Of a DNA stretch of 64,000 nucleotides, positions 9,376-18,028 are shown piece by piece. Within the stretch, counting starts at the first letter, position 1. Every line of letters starts with the position of its first letter. The notes under the pieces were generated by a model that worked only from the letters and a program-made list of their open reading frames with translations, made no database searches and was not told the DNA's origin. The position numbers were made by a program, and so were the translations under genes. Source of the stretch: an uncultured Bacteroides sp. (GTDB lineage Bacteria; Bacteroidota; Bacteroidia; Bacteroidales; Bacteroidaceae); the NCBI GenBank assembly GCA_900552645.1, contig USAN01000007.1, positions 62,001 to 126,000 of the forward strand, given 5' to 3'.

Positions 9376-9975
9376 ATGATTATTTATTCAGAAGACCACA
9401 TTCAGGAAACACGCAGAAGAGGAAGGATTGAAGTTATCTGCGGTTCAATGTTCTCGGGTAAGACAGAGGAATTGATAAGACGACTAAAAAGAGCGAAATT
9501 TGCTCGTCAGAAAGTCGAGATATTCAAGCCTGCTCTTGATACAAGATACTCGGAAGAGGAAGTAGTATCGCATGATAACAATTCCATCAACTCTACTCCG
9601 GTAGATTCTTCGGCAAGCATATTGCTATTTTCTTCAGACATGGACGTAGTAGGTATTGATGAGGCTCAGTTTTTTGATGATGGATTGATAAATATATGCA
9701 ACCAGCTTGCCAACAGCGGAGTGAGAGTTATAATAGCCGGACTAGACATGGACTTCAAAGGTGTACCATTCGGCCCCATACCATCACTTTGTGCCATAGC
9801 CGATGAAGTTACCAAAGTTCATGCAATTTGCGTAAAATGTGGTAACCTTGCTTATGCTTCTCATAGAATCTCAAAGAGCGATAAGCGAGTCCTTTTAGGC
9901 GAAAAAGACATTTACGAACCATTATGTCGTGAATGCTACAACAAAGCTGTAGAAGACGAAAAAAAGAACATTTAA
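9376..9975 (+). CDS. tdk: Thymidine kinase
   Basis: This 199-residue type II thymidine kinase phosphorylates thymidine with ATP in the pyrimidine salvage pathway. The Walker A loop GSMFSGKTEELIRRL lies at residues 23-37, the catalytic-glutamate region VVGIDEAQFF at about 90-99, and the lid zinc site is formed by CVKCG and CREC near the C terminus. Length is standard. It is 13 bp upstream of the AI-2E-type permease gene on the same strand, so the two are likely co-transcribed. Confidence 0.96.
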   Translation: MIIYSEDHIQETRRRGRIEVICGSMFSGKTEELIRRLKRAKFARQKVEIFKPALDTRYSEEEVVSHDNNSINSTPVDSSASILLFSSDMDVVGIDEAQFFDDGLINICNQLANSGVRVIIAGLDMDFKGVPFGPIPSLCAIADEVTKVHAICVKCGNLAYASHRISKSDKRVLLGEKDIYEPLCRECYNKAVEDEKKNI

Positions 9976-9988
9976 TATAATTATAGCC

Positions 9989-11119
9989 ATGCAAAAAAAA
10001 ATAACCTTTGATAGCTTCGTACGAGGAATACTGACAACTATCATAATTGTAGGCGTTCTATATCTTATAGACAAGTTAAGCAGTGTGTTATTACCATTTT
10101 TTATTGCATGGCTTATTGCTTATATGATTTACCCTGCAGTATGTTTCTTTCAGAACAAATTACATATAAAGAATAGAGCACTGGCCATCATAACTGTTAT
10201 GATACTAATAATAGCAGGCTTGGTGGGTGCATCGTTCTTAATTATTCCTCCATTAATTGAAGAGTTCGACAAACTAAAGGAGCTACTTTCTACATATTTC
10301 GTTGAAGGCAGCAAACAGGCAGCTATTCCGGGGACCATAGAGAATTTTATTCGTGATCACATAAACATGAATTATATTCACGATGCACTGAATAAGGAAA
10401 ATTTAGCCAATACTATAAAAGAAGTAGCTCCTAAAGTTTGGTTTGTAGTAACAGAATCATTCAATGCAATAGTAGGTATTGTAAATCTATTCTTCGTACT
10501 TATATATATATTCTTTATTCTGTTAGATTATGAATCGATAGCAGATGGATGGTTAAATTTACTTCCTGCAAAATATCGCACTATAACTACTCAAATTGTA
10601 ATGGATGTAAAGAACGGAATGAATAGTTATTTTCGTGGACAGGCGTTTGTTGCATTTTGTGTAGGCATACTGTTCTGTACAGGATTTCTTATAATAGACT
10701 TTCCACTAGCCATAGGCTTGGGACTTTTCATAGGACTTCTCAATATGGTTCCTTATCTTCAGTTGCTAGGTTTTATACCGGTAACCCTATTGGCACTTTT
10801 AAAGGCAGCCGATACAGGTCAGAACTTTTGGATTATCATGCTTTGGGCAATAGTAGTATTCTGTGTAGTTCAATTAATACAAGATGTTGTAATTGTACCC
10901 AAAGTTATGGGAAAAATAACAGGATTGAATCCGGCCATAATACTTTTATCACTTTCTGTATGGGGGTCATTAATGGGAATAGTAGGTATGATAATAGCTT
11001 TACCTTGCACAAGTTTACTTCTAGCCTATTATCAAAGATATATAAAGAAAAAAGACATTGAGTTTTCTTCCACACAACTACCTGATAATGAAAGTATAGA
11101 AGGAAATGACAAAAATTAA
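9989..11119 (+). CDS. AI-2E-family inner-membrane permease
   Basis: This is a 376-residue integral membrane protein of the AI-2E/PerM family, with about eight hydrophobic segments: two at the N terminus (about 12-90), a large soluble stretch (about 95-150), then helices clustering from 155 to 345. The PYLQLLGFIPVTLLALL and IPKVMGKITGLNPAIILLS-like C-terminal stretch (here VVPKVMGKITGLNPAIILL) is the family signature. Members export various small molecules or ions and the substrate here cannot be inferred. It follows tdk closely. Confidence 0.88.
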   Translation: MQKKITFDSFVRGILTTIIIVGVLYLIDKLSSVLLPFFIAWLIAYMIYPAVCFFQNKLHIKNRALAIITVMILIIAGLVGASFLIIPPLIEEFDKLKELLSTYFVEGSKQAAIPGTIENFIRDHINMNYIHDALNKENLANTIKEVAPKVWFVVTESFNAIVGIVNLFFVLIYIFFILLDYESIADGWLNLLPAKYRTITTQIVMDVKNGMNSYFRGQAFVAFCVGILFCTGFLIIDFPLAIGLGLFIGLLNMVPYLQLLGFIPVTLLALLKAADTGQNFWIIMLWAIVVFCVVQLIQDVVIVPKVMGKITGLNPAIILLSLSVWGSLMGIVGMIIALPCTSLLLAYYQRYIKKKDIEFSSTQLPDNESIEGNDKN

Positions 11120-11141
11120 TTATAAAAAAGTATTCGAATTA

Positions 11142-11173
11142 TTTGGATATATGAAACCAAACACCTACCTTTG
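11142..11173 (+). promoter_or_regulatory. Promoter of tRNA-Lys
   Basis: TTTG (11142-11145), 20 nt spacer, TACCTTTG (11166-11173). Both boxes match the Bacteroidetes consensus and the predicted transcript start near 11180 is about 30 nt before the mature tRNA. Confidence 0.75.
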
Positions 11174-11209
11174 CACTCGCAATTCGGAAGAAAAGCCAAC
11201 AAAAAGAAA

Positions 11210-11282
11210 GATTCGCTAGCTCAGCAGGTAGAGCACAACACTTTTAATGTTGGGGTCCTGGGTTCGAGCCCCAGGCGGATCA
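11210..11282 (+). tRNA. tRNA-Lys (anticodon UUU)
   Basis: The 73-nt cloverleaf folds with acceptor GATTCGC/GCGGATC (one G-T pair), a D arm with TAGCTCAGCAGGTAGAGCA, anticodon stem CAACA/TGTTG around loop CTTTTAA (anticodon TTT), and a T arm with GGTTCGAGCC. CCA is not encoded. A strong terminator follows at 11307. Confidence 0.96.
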
Positions 11283-11306
11283 CTTAAAGACAAAATTAAA
11301 CCCGAT

Positions 11307-11343
11307 AAAAAAGGAAGAAAATGAAAGTTTTCTTCCTTTTTTT
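11307..11343 (+). terminator. Terminator after tRNA-Lys
   Basis: Arms AAAAAAGGAAGAAAA (11307-11321) and TTTTCTTCCTTTTTT (11328-11342) are exact complements around a 6-nt loop, and the 3' arm ends in a T-run. From here to 11571 there is no gene. That stretch holds an imperfect hairpin at 11441-11466 and a weak hairpin at 11500-11526 downstream of the kinase gene. Confidence 0.85.
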
Positions 11344-11571
11344 ATTATCTATTCTTAAAAGAAGCCTCCGGCTCACACTTTATTAAACCTAATGTCACAA
11401 TCTTCACAATTCCAACACGTTATTACTCAATTGGTTATGCGTGAACATTCATACAAGAATATTCACAGATCATTCACAATGTATTGTCTTTATTAAAGCC
11501 GACTATATTAATATTTAATTTAGTCGAATAAAAGCCATCTATGCTACCATAAGATACATCAGTCATAAACC

Positions 11572-13443
11572 TTAACTTACCGGAATCTCGAATATAAACC
11601 TTGACCCTTTGTTATATGATTTATCTATATAGACATTTCCATCAAGGAGTTTAGCTATTATCTTACATATATTAAGTCCAAGGCCTGTACCTTGTTTGAA
11701 TGATCCTATTTTCTGAAAACGGTCAAATACCATATCTGCTTTATCAGAGGGAATGCCGATGCCGGTATCCGTAACTCTGAAAACGAGCATCCGTGCAGCC
11801 TTCTCTTCATGTATATTACAGTCAAGCACTATTTCTCCTTCTTCTGTATACTTACATGCATTGGTAAGGAAGTTTGTCAACACTTGCTGCACACGCATCA
11901 CATCGGTGGTGATTACCATATTCTGTAACTCCTCGGGTACCGACAACTTCAGCTTTACTCCTTCGTGTACCTTAAGTTTTACATTTTCGATAGTGGCATG
12001 AAGAAGTGGATCAAGTTCTGTATCGACAGGAACTATTTTGTATAATCCGCTCTCAAGTTTGGATAAATCAAGAATGTCATCTATCAAAGTAATTAACATA
12101 TGCCCGTTACTTACTATAATATTAAGAAATTCCGATTTTTCTTCAGAGCTAAAATTATCGTTTTCCTTATCATTTAGTAGTTCACTGAAACCTATAATAG
12201 CGTTTAACGGAGTACGTATTTCATGACTCATATTGGCCAGAAATGCAGATTTAAGCTTATCAGACTCCTCGGCCTTGATCATTGCTATATTAAGTTTTTT
12301 CCTTGTAATAATCATCTTGCTCATAAATACAATCATAAATACAATCATAACTACAATAATTGCAGTCATCGCAATAAATACTACAACAAGAATAATTATC
12401 TCTTTCTTGTTTCTTTCAATAAATGTCTGCGGTTTGTTGATATATGTAGTTCCGGAGGGCAGAAGTGAAGTATCTATCCCAAAATGTTTCAGCTGCTTAT
12501 AGTCGAACATATATATATTTGGACTATCTTCAATAATAGGTATGTTGCTTATGGACTCTCCTCGCAGTATCCTGATAGCCATTTTAGATGCATCGACAGC
12601 CTGAACATACTGAGAAACAACTTTACCACCTATTAATCCCATTCCAACACCATGGGTCCATAAATGAAAAACAGGAGCTTTCACATTACTTCGTATAATG
12701 TTCATTGCATGCACGAACGAGCATGTGTTGCCATTTTTATCTAAAAAACCTGATAAGAATATAATTGGTTGATTGGACGGTATGGAGCGAAGTACATCCT
12801 TAAACTCATCGAAGGTGTAATTACTTTGTGAATGAATTTTAAAGCTACTGCTATGCAATAAGGAGGATACTTTAAGAAGGTTCTCGAGATCTTTCAAACC
12901 TGTAGTGGTACTGTCCGAAATGACATGGATATAAGGAGTTGAGGGATAAAGCTTTTCTATAAGTTCTACAGTCTCGCGCATGGAAGGTTTCTCTGCAACA
13001 CCTGTTATCTGAGAATCTTGATTCTGAAGTAGAGCTTTCGTTAAATCATTCACTCCAAAAAACACTATAGGAACATTCTTGAATAGATCTCGTTTATGTT
13101 TCAAGGCAAAATTGAAGGCATCATCATCGCTCACTAATATTAGATCCTTCTTTGGAAGTTTAGATATTTTATACTTTAAACGATCCAAAAAATAGGTTTG
13201 ACTAGTACTGTCTGGAAAACGCTTGCAGTCCATATAATCTATATCGAGAGTATATCCGGCACTATCTATTACATCGTGCAAGCCCTTTAGTTGCATATGG
13301 AATGTAGGAAATGAAGGGTCGTAAGAATTTATATATAATATTCTTTTACTTTCCTGCCCATTAACATAAGAAAAAGGCGATAAACATAAGATACAAATAA
13401 AAAGACTTAAGTACTTGTTTATAAACAATCTTATAATATTCAT
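11572..13443 (-). CDS. Orphan sensor histidine kinase with periplasmic substrate-binding-like sensor
   Basis: This 623-residue membrane kinase has a signal peptide or first TM helix (about 10-28), a periplasmic domain (about 30-340) that resembles ABC-type substrate-binding proteins (ILYINSYDPSFPTFHMQLKG, PIVFFGVNDLTKALL), a TM helix at about 349-374, and a cytoplasmic HisKA domain with SHEIRTPLNAIIGF and phospho-His near 406. The HATPase domain has NFLTNACKYTEEG, DTGIGIPSDKAD and GTGLGLNICKIIAK. There is no receiver domain and no response regulator gene nearby, so the partner is unknown. The TM segment is encoded by a short DNA repeat (AAATACAATCAT in tandem). The ligand cannot be read from the sequence. 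Confidence 0.88.
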   Translation of the reverse strand: MNIIRLFINKYLSLFICILCLSPFSYVNGQESKRILYINSYDPSFPTFHMQLKGLHDVIDSAGYTLDIDYMDCKRFPDSTSQTYFLDRLKYKISKLPKKDLILVSDDDAFNFALKHKRDLFKNVPIVFFGVNDLTKALLQNQDSQITGVAEKPSMRETVELIEKLYPSTPYIHVISDSTTTGLKDLENLLKVSSLLHSSSFKIHSQSNYTFDEFKDVLRSIPSNQPIIFLSGFLDKNGNTCSFVHAMNIIRSNVKAPVFHLWTHGVGMGLIGGKVVSQYVQAVDASKMAIRILRGESISNIPIIEDSPNIYMFDYKQLKHFGIDTSLLPSGTTYINKPQTFIERNKKEIIILVVVFIAMTAIIVVMIVFMIVFMSKMIITRKKLNIAMIKAEESDKLKSAFLANMSHEIRTPLNAIIGFSELLNDKENDNFSSEEKSEFLNIIVSNGHMLITLIDDILDLSKLESGLYKIVPVDTELDPLLHATIENVKLKVHEGVKLKLSVPEELQNMVITTDVMRVQQVLTNFLTNACKYTEEGEIVLDCNIHEEKAARMLVFRVTDTGIGIPSDKADMVFDRFQKIGSFKQGTGLGLNICKIIAKLLDGNVYIDKSYNKGSRFIFEIPVS

Positions 13444-13592
13444 TTATACAAAACTAATTTATATGGGCATAAAAATACTAAAAATTCACAATAAAAAAAC
13501 ATTTACATGTTCTTTTTAAAAGTCCGGCTTGTTTTCATAGCATTAAATCAATTGTATTAAAGCATTAAATTACTAATTATTACCTGCTATTA

Positions 13593-14021
13593 CTACAATT
13601 TAAGCAAATCATTATAAACAAGCACGCCACCAAGAAAACCTGTTATAGAAACAGAGAGAGCGGATAATATATAAAATAAGAAACCTATATGATAAAAACG
13701 CCAGGAATATTTAGTTATAAAGCGACCTCCTAAATAAAGTACGGTAGTTGCACAAAGTAAAAATACAGTTATGCCTGCAAATGTGCTATGAATATTTTTT
13801 GCATCCTTTAATATAGGATTGGTAAAATCTAAAGCAAACTCACTACCTGAAAATGCGGCAAGAATGGCTGCTAATGTACCAAAATAGAGTATGAACTCTC
13901 CACAAGGATAAGGAAATTTATTTGGCTTATACAGATGTATACCCGAAAAGAGCACTCCCAGCAATATTAATGCTATAGGAAAATGTACTAACATTGGATG
14001 AATATGAGAACTATCGAACAT
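13593..14021 (-). CDS. DUF2231-type membrane protein
   Basis: This 142-residue membrane protein has four hydrophobic helices (about 9-28, 38-60, 75-97, 110-135). The start, HIHPMLVHFPIALILLGVLF, with its two histidines, is the DUF2231 signature; the helix histidines could bind haem or metal. The family has no settled function and is often found with redox or stress genes. It follows the DUF417 gene on the same strand, with the 22-bp repeat array in the 180-bp gap. Confidence 0.8.
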   Translation of the reverse strand: MFDSSHIHPMLVHFPIALILLGVLFSGIHLYKPNKFPYPCGEFILYFGTLAAILAAFSGSEFALDFTNPILKDAKNIHSTFAGITVFLLCATTVLYLGGRFITKYSWRFYHIGFLFYILSALSVSITGFLGGVLVYNDLLKL

Positions 14022-14082
14022 TTTTTATTTTAAACAACATTACATCTTGATATTTTGTTTAATTAAAATATGATTATTATCT

Positions 14083-14200
14083 AAATAAAGTTATCGTTTC
14101 ATATATATAAAACGATCGTCGCATTAATATGAAACAATCGCCTCACTTATATGAGACGATCGTCCCATATTAATGCGACGATAACATTACAAGGGCTTTA
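14083..14200. repeat. Four-copy 22-bp tandem repeat within a larger inverted repeat
   Basis: Four head-to-tail degenerate units of exactly 22 bp occupy 14100-14121, 14122-14143, 14144-14165 and 14166-14187, sharing the pattern CAtwwATATgAgACgATCG. The array is flanked by an inverted pair GTTATCGT (14090-14097) and ACGATAAC (14178-14185), and CGTCGCATTAATATG (14118-14132 region) is the exact complement of 14166-14180. Three units carry or nearly carry the palindrome CGATCG. It lies between the DUF417 and DUF2231 genes, so it could be a terminator, an mRNA stabilising structure, or a set of protein-binding sites. Confidence 0.8.
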
Positions 14201-14201
14201 T

Positions 14202-14795
14202 TTATTTTTTATGACCTAAAGATGCTAAAATACTCTTTGCATTGTCGGCAAGTGCCACTAATGCTCCAGCCAATATTGCTGTATCCTTTATTACCAGTCG
14301 GCCTGCTCCTGTAAGAAGTGGAAAACCATGTTCTCCACTGCCCATATCGGGCACCCACACTTCTGGAGTGGTAACGAGGAAGGATAGAGTTCCTATTGTC
14401 ATTATAATGGCCAAAGTAGCACCTATAGCTCCTATTTTTGGGAAAAAGATTCCAAGAAAAGTTAGAATACCTATACTCATAATAAGAATTCCAAGTCCGC
14501 GAGAGAATCCATAAGTATTATTCTCTTTATGCCATTCATTTTTAGCCTGATTGAATTCTCCCTCTTTCAGCTTATACTCTTTATATTCGGGAGCAGGCTT
14601 ATTGTAGAAGAAGCTCATAAAAGGGCTGTTTGCCACAAATGGAACTATTCCTTCGGCTTCGTAATTCCAGAACTTTAGTCCGCCTATCCACACAAATATT
14701 ATAAGAATGGAAATACGTATAAGGTTTATGCCCAACTTGGACGATTTAGATACAAGATTTAAATAGAAAAGAAGTAACTTTTTAATTGCTGCCAT
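14202..14795 (-). CDS. DUF417 family membrane protein (YkgB/RclC-like)
   Basis: This 197-residue inner-membrane protein has about four TM helices. The start (GINLIRISILIIFVWIGGLK), the EAEGIVPFVANSPFMSFFY stretch and the late SFLVTTPEVWVP motif are typical of DUF417, the family of E. coli RclC (YkgB), part of the reactive-chlorine defence operon. It is encoded 100 bp downstream of an AraC-type regulator on the same strand, which parallels the rclR-rclABC arrangement. No rclA or rclB homologue is present here. The Rcl role is inference. Confidence 0.82.
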   Translation of the reverse strand: MAAIKKLLLFYLNLVSKSSKLGINLIRISILIIFVWIGGLKFWNYEAEGIVPFVANSPFMSFFYNKPAPEYKEYKLKEGEFNQAKNEWHKENNTYGFSRGLGILIMSIGILTFLGIFFPKIGAIGATLAIIMTIGTLSFLVTTPEVWVPDMGSGEHGFPLLTGAGRLVIKDTAILAGALVALADNAKSILASLGHKK

Positions 14796-14895
14796 AACTG
14801 TTATATTTTTTGATTATTATTATCACAATGCAAATATCGGTATAATAACACTATAGCTAAATGGCAATATTTCCGACAGACTTGGCTATTATTCC

Positions 14896-15738
14896 CTAAT
14901 GTTCTGTTTTTATCCTTTTTCTGTAATCGGATATGCTGCTGCCGCTCATTTTCCTGAAAAAACGGCTGAAGGTGGCTATATCTTCAAATCCAAGTATATC
15001 GGATATCTCCTTAGCGCTCTTTTCTGTATTTAACAGAAGACGACATGCTTCGGAATGTATTCGTTCATGAATTACCCTGAGTGGAGAAGTTAGCTTGTAT
15101 TCCGAGAAAAGATTTGTTAGTGTCTTTGGCGATTTATAAAGCATAGAGGCATAATCCTGAACCTGTTTCTTCTCCTTGTAATGAGTATCGACCAATATAT
15201 AGAATTGCCTTATTATATCGAAACGGCTTATATTATCGTTGCTTATTTTGTAATGTTTTCGTGCCAAACGGGTGCATGCTATTATGAAGTGTTTAAGGAG
15301 CATCCTTAGCATCTCTTCCTGAAAATCGTCATTTTTTGAAGATTCGTCGCAAAACTGATGAATTATGCTGTTCAATGTAACAGTATCAGTTTCCGAAAGC
15401 TGAAGCATTGCAACACTAGACGATCCATGAAAGAGAAATCCATTACACGATACTTCATTATCATGTCCGTATATGCAGTAAAAGTTGCTGTTGAAAAGTA
15501 ATGTAGTATATTCGCCGTTAATGGAGATAAACTTTATTTGATGCAGTGGTGTGAGTGTTACTATCTCATCTTTATGAAGTATTGTTATAACATGATCTAT
15601 CTCGATGGTTACCTCTCCTTCTATTATCCATATTATCTTATATAGACTTTCATCTTTAAGTAATTTATTATTTTCGTGAAGAGTAGATGTTACTCCCATT
15701 AATCCATCAAGTTTTGTTGAGAAAATTATTTCTTTCAT
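14896..15738 (-). CDS. AraC-family transcriptional regulator
   Basis: This is a regulator of about 280 residues with an N-terminal cupin-like sensing domain (about 1-150) and a C-terminal pair of helix-turn-helix motifs, the second including AKEISDILGFEDIATFSRFFRKMSG-type sequence (residues about 238-262) followed by SDYRKRIK. I start it at Met 15738 (MKEIIFSTKLDG) rather than the upstream ATG at 15786, because a TATATTTG -7 element at 15762-15769 would place the transcript start between the two. Five cysteines are present in the sensor and linker, which would allow thiol-based sensing. It probably controls the DUF417 gene downstream. Confidence 0.85.
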   Translation of the reverse strand: MKEIIFSTKLDGLMGVTSTLHENNKLLKDESLYKIIWIIEGEVTIEIDHVITILHKDEIVTLTPLHQIKFISINGEYTTLLFNSNFYCIYGHDNEVSCNGFLFHGSSSVAMLQLSETDTVTLNSIIHQFCDESSKNDDFQEEMLRMLLKHFIIACTRLARKHYKISNDNISRFDIIRQFYILVDTHYKEKKQVQDYASMLYKSPKTLTNLFSEYKLTSPLRVIHERIHSEACRLLLNTEKSAKEISDILGFEDIATFSRFFRKMSGSSISDYRKRIKTEH

Positions 15739-15761
15739 TTCATCAAGATTATATAATGATA

Positions 15762-15769
15762 CAAATATA
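15762..15769 (-). promoter_or_regulatory. Putative -7 element for the AraC regulator
   Basis: The minus strand reads TATATTTG, about 24 bp upstream of the chosen start codon at 15738. The -33 box is not clear. Confidence 0.4.
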
Positions 15770-15900
15770 GCATTGTTTTTATACATGAGATGTAAATAAG
15801 GAGTATTGGAACAGATTGTGTTAAATAAGAGCCTTTCAGATTCAAATAAGGAACTATTTTACCGTCGACTTTGTTTTAATCTTTATTTAAATAAAATATT

Positions 15901-17964
15901 ATGGAGGTAGACATTATTCTGGTTTTACTTTTTATTATAATAAGTATACTTGCGGGAGTTATTTTAAAAGTTATTCTAAAACGTACATTCATTCCTTATA
16001 CTGTAGGGCTATTCATTCTGGGACTCATGGTAGGACTGTCTTCACGATTTGGGTTGATAGAGATTCCCGATATCATGGGAAGTGTATTGAAGGAAGTAGG
16101 CAACATGAATCCGGAAATAATACTCTATATTTTTCTTCCTATACTTATATTCGAAGCTTCGCTTAACCTTGACATACATATATTTAGGAAATCTCTTGTA
16201 AATGCCAGCATACTGGCGATACCGGGAGTTATAATATGCATGCTTCTTACAGGAGCTTTCCTGATAGGAATAAAATATTGGTTTCCTTCTTATAACCCTG
16301 AATGGAACTGGACAATAGCACTTATGTTCGGAGCTCTTATATCGGCTACAGACCCTGTTGCTGTGGTGGCACTGCTGAACGAGTTGAAAACAAGCAAGAG
16401 GTTTTCTACACTTGTAGATGCAGAATCTATGCTGAATGATGGTACAGGCATAGTATTCTTCATGCTCTTCTTTGGAACTTTTACGGCGCAGGGACTGCAT
16501 TACGGAGCTATAACAAATTTCGTCATTACAGTAGCCGGAGCGGTAGTGGTAGGATATCTAGTTGCACTTATTAGTTTGTGGGGTGCTGCACATATAAATA
16601 GCGATCCAATTTTGCAAAACAGCATACTTTTCATAGCCTCATATATATTGTTTTATGTAACAAACAGGGCACTCGAAGTATCTGGAGTGATAGCTCTGGT
16701 TACATTTGGCGTGGTGGTAGCTTACTACGGACCCACTACACTCCGACCTTCGGCCAATAAGTTCATAAAGCAATTCTGGGAGCTTACAGCATATCTTGCC
16801 AATACACTAATATTCATCATAGTGGGTATAATGATAGCAATGAAATGCGATTTCATACCTAGCGATTTCGCAATTCTGGCAATAGTATATGTGGCAATCA
16901 TGGCTATAAGAGGGATAATGATATTTATTTTCTATCCTATAATGAAACGCCAGCAATATGGAATAACTCCTAAAGAAGGAATAGTACTTACATGGGGCGG
17001 CCTGCGAGGTGCACTGGGACTGACACTGGCTCTTCTTGTATTCTATACTCCTTCTATTCCCGAAACGGCTCGTCATCAAATACTTTTTCTTACAGGAGGT
17101 ATAGTAACACTAACGCTAACGCTAAATGCTACTACTATGGGATGGTTACTGAAAAAGCTAAATCTAACGCAGATTCCTTCTGCAAAACTTCTGCTTGAAT
17201 ATAACATGAGAACGATATATCGTAACAAGGCACAGGACTATTTCAATAAACTTAAAAATGAAATAGCATTGAAAGGAACAGATTGGAATCATTTGGAAGA
17301 ATATCTTCCGGAAATTGGCGAAAATCCTGTACCCGAAACAGTTCCTCAAAAATCGATGATAGCAACCATAAGGAATAAGATTATGGAACAAAACTTATCT
17401 AAATGTATGCATCTGTATCAGGAAGGTATAATATCGGCTATAACATACAAGCGGCTTACTGCCATACTTGAGGAAATTGATGATTATCAGGGAGAAGCAC
17501 CATTCACTATATTAAGCGACTACTTATCTTCATTAGGAAAAAAACATATAATTAATATAAATCTACTCAAACTAAGTTACAAATTCACGAATATGTTTCG
17601 CATAAAGATTGTCAACAATTACGACTTTCTTCATGCATTCATAATAATAGAATATGATTCAATTGATCTTATAAACGATATGAAAAAAGCACCTCCTTTC
17701 CGAAAAGAGGGAATGGACAGCCTTGAAATTGTAGAAAAAGAGATAATTGAAAACATAAATGTTGCAAAAAAACAAACAATATTGTTATCCTACAATTATC
17801 CAATTGCATTTAATATGGCTATAAACGATAAGGCAAGAAGACTCTTGCTAAGGAAAGAGAAAATGCTTATAAGAGAGCTTGGTACAGCAGGAATGCTTAG
17901 CCAGGATGACGAAGAAATACTAGCCGATGAAGTGGGAAAAAGAAACTGTATAAAGATTAAATAA
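15901..17964 (+). CDS. Na+/H+ antiporter, CPA1 (NhaP-type)
   Basis: This 687-residue cation/proton antiporter has about twelve TM helices in residues 1-420 and a long cytoplasmic C-terminal domain (about 425-687). The ion-binding signature ISATDPVAVVALLNEL is in TM5-like position near 150, and LVDAESMLNDGTGIVFF and the LTWGGLRGALGLTLAL segment are typical of CPA1 exchangers. The tail is charged and helical and probably regulatory. It is followed 64 bp later by the cardiolipin-synthase-like gene, which has its own promoter. Confidence 0.92.
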   Translation: MEVDIILVLLFIIISILAGVILKVILKRTFIPYTVGLFILGLMVGLSSRFGLIEIPDIMGSVLKEVGNMNPEIILYIFLPILIFEASLNLDIHIFRKSLVNASILAIPGVIICMLLTGAFLIGIKYWFPSYNPEWNWTIALMFGALISATDPVAVVALLNELKTSKRFSTLVDAESMLNDGTGIVFFMLFFGTFTAQGLHYGAITNFVITVAGAVVVGYLVALISLWGAAHINSDPILQNSILFIASYILFYVTNRALEVSGVIALVTFGVVVAYYGPTTLRPSANKFIKQFWELTAYLANTLIFIIVGIMIAMKCDFIPSDFAILAIVYVAIMAIRGIMIFIFYPIMKRQQYGITPKEGIVLTWGGLRGALGLTLALLVFYTPSIPETARHQILFLTGGIVTLTLTLNATTMGWLLKKLNLTQIPSAKLLLEYNMRTIYRNKAQDYFNKLKNEIALKGTDWNHLEEYLPEIGENPVPETVPQKSMIATIRNKIMEQNLSKCMHLYQEGIISAITYKRLTAILEEIDDYQGEAPFTILSDYLSSLGKKHIININLLKLSYKFTNMFRIKIVNNYDFLHAFIIIEYDSIDLINDMKKAPPFRKEGMDSLEIVEKEIIENINVAKKQTILLSYNYPIAFNMAINDKARRLLLRKEKMLIRELGTAGMLSQDDEEILADEVGKRNCIKIK

Positions 17965-17973
17965 AGTTGATAC

Positions 17974-18005
17974 TTTGCAGATAATTATAATATTAGGTAC
18001 TTTTG
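17974..18005 (+). promoter_or_regulatory. Promoter of the cardiolipin-synthase-like gene
   Basis: TTTG (17974-17977), 20 nt spacer, TACTTTTG (17998-18005): a full match to the Bacteroidetes promoter. The predicted transcript start near 18011 leaves a leader of about 18 nt. Confidence 0.75.
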
Positions 18006-18028
18006 CAGCTTCAATTTAATTATTATAA

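Noticed and set aside
11441..11466. Imperfect inverted repeat GTGAACATTC/GAATATTCAC as an operator
   Set aside because: It lies downstream of both neighbouring transcripts and has a central mismatch; no target promoter is near.
11210..11571. tRNA-Lys as an integration site of a mobile element
   Set aside because: No integrase and no duplicated 3' end of the tRNA is visible; the genes on both sides look native.
13449..13456. TAGTTTTG on the minus strand as promoter of the kinase gene
   Set aside because: It is only 6 bp from the start codon, which would leave no leader.
14100..14187. CRISPR array
   Set aside because: Units are contiguous with no spacers and degenerate, and there are no cas genes.
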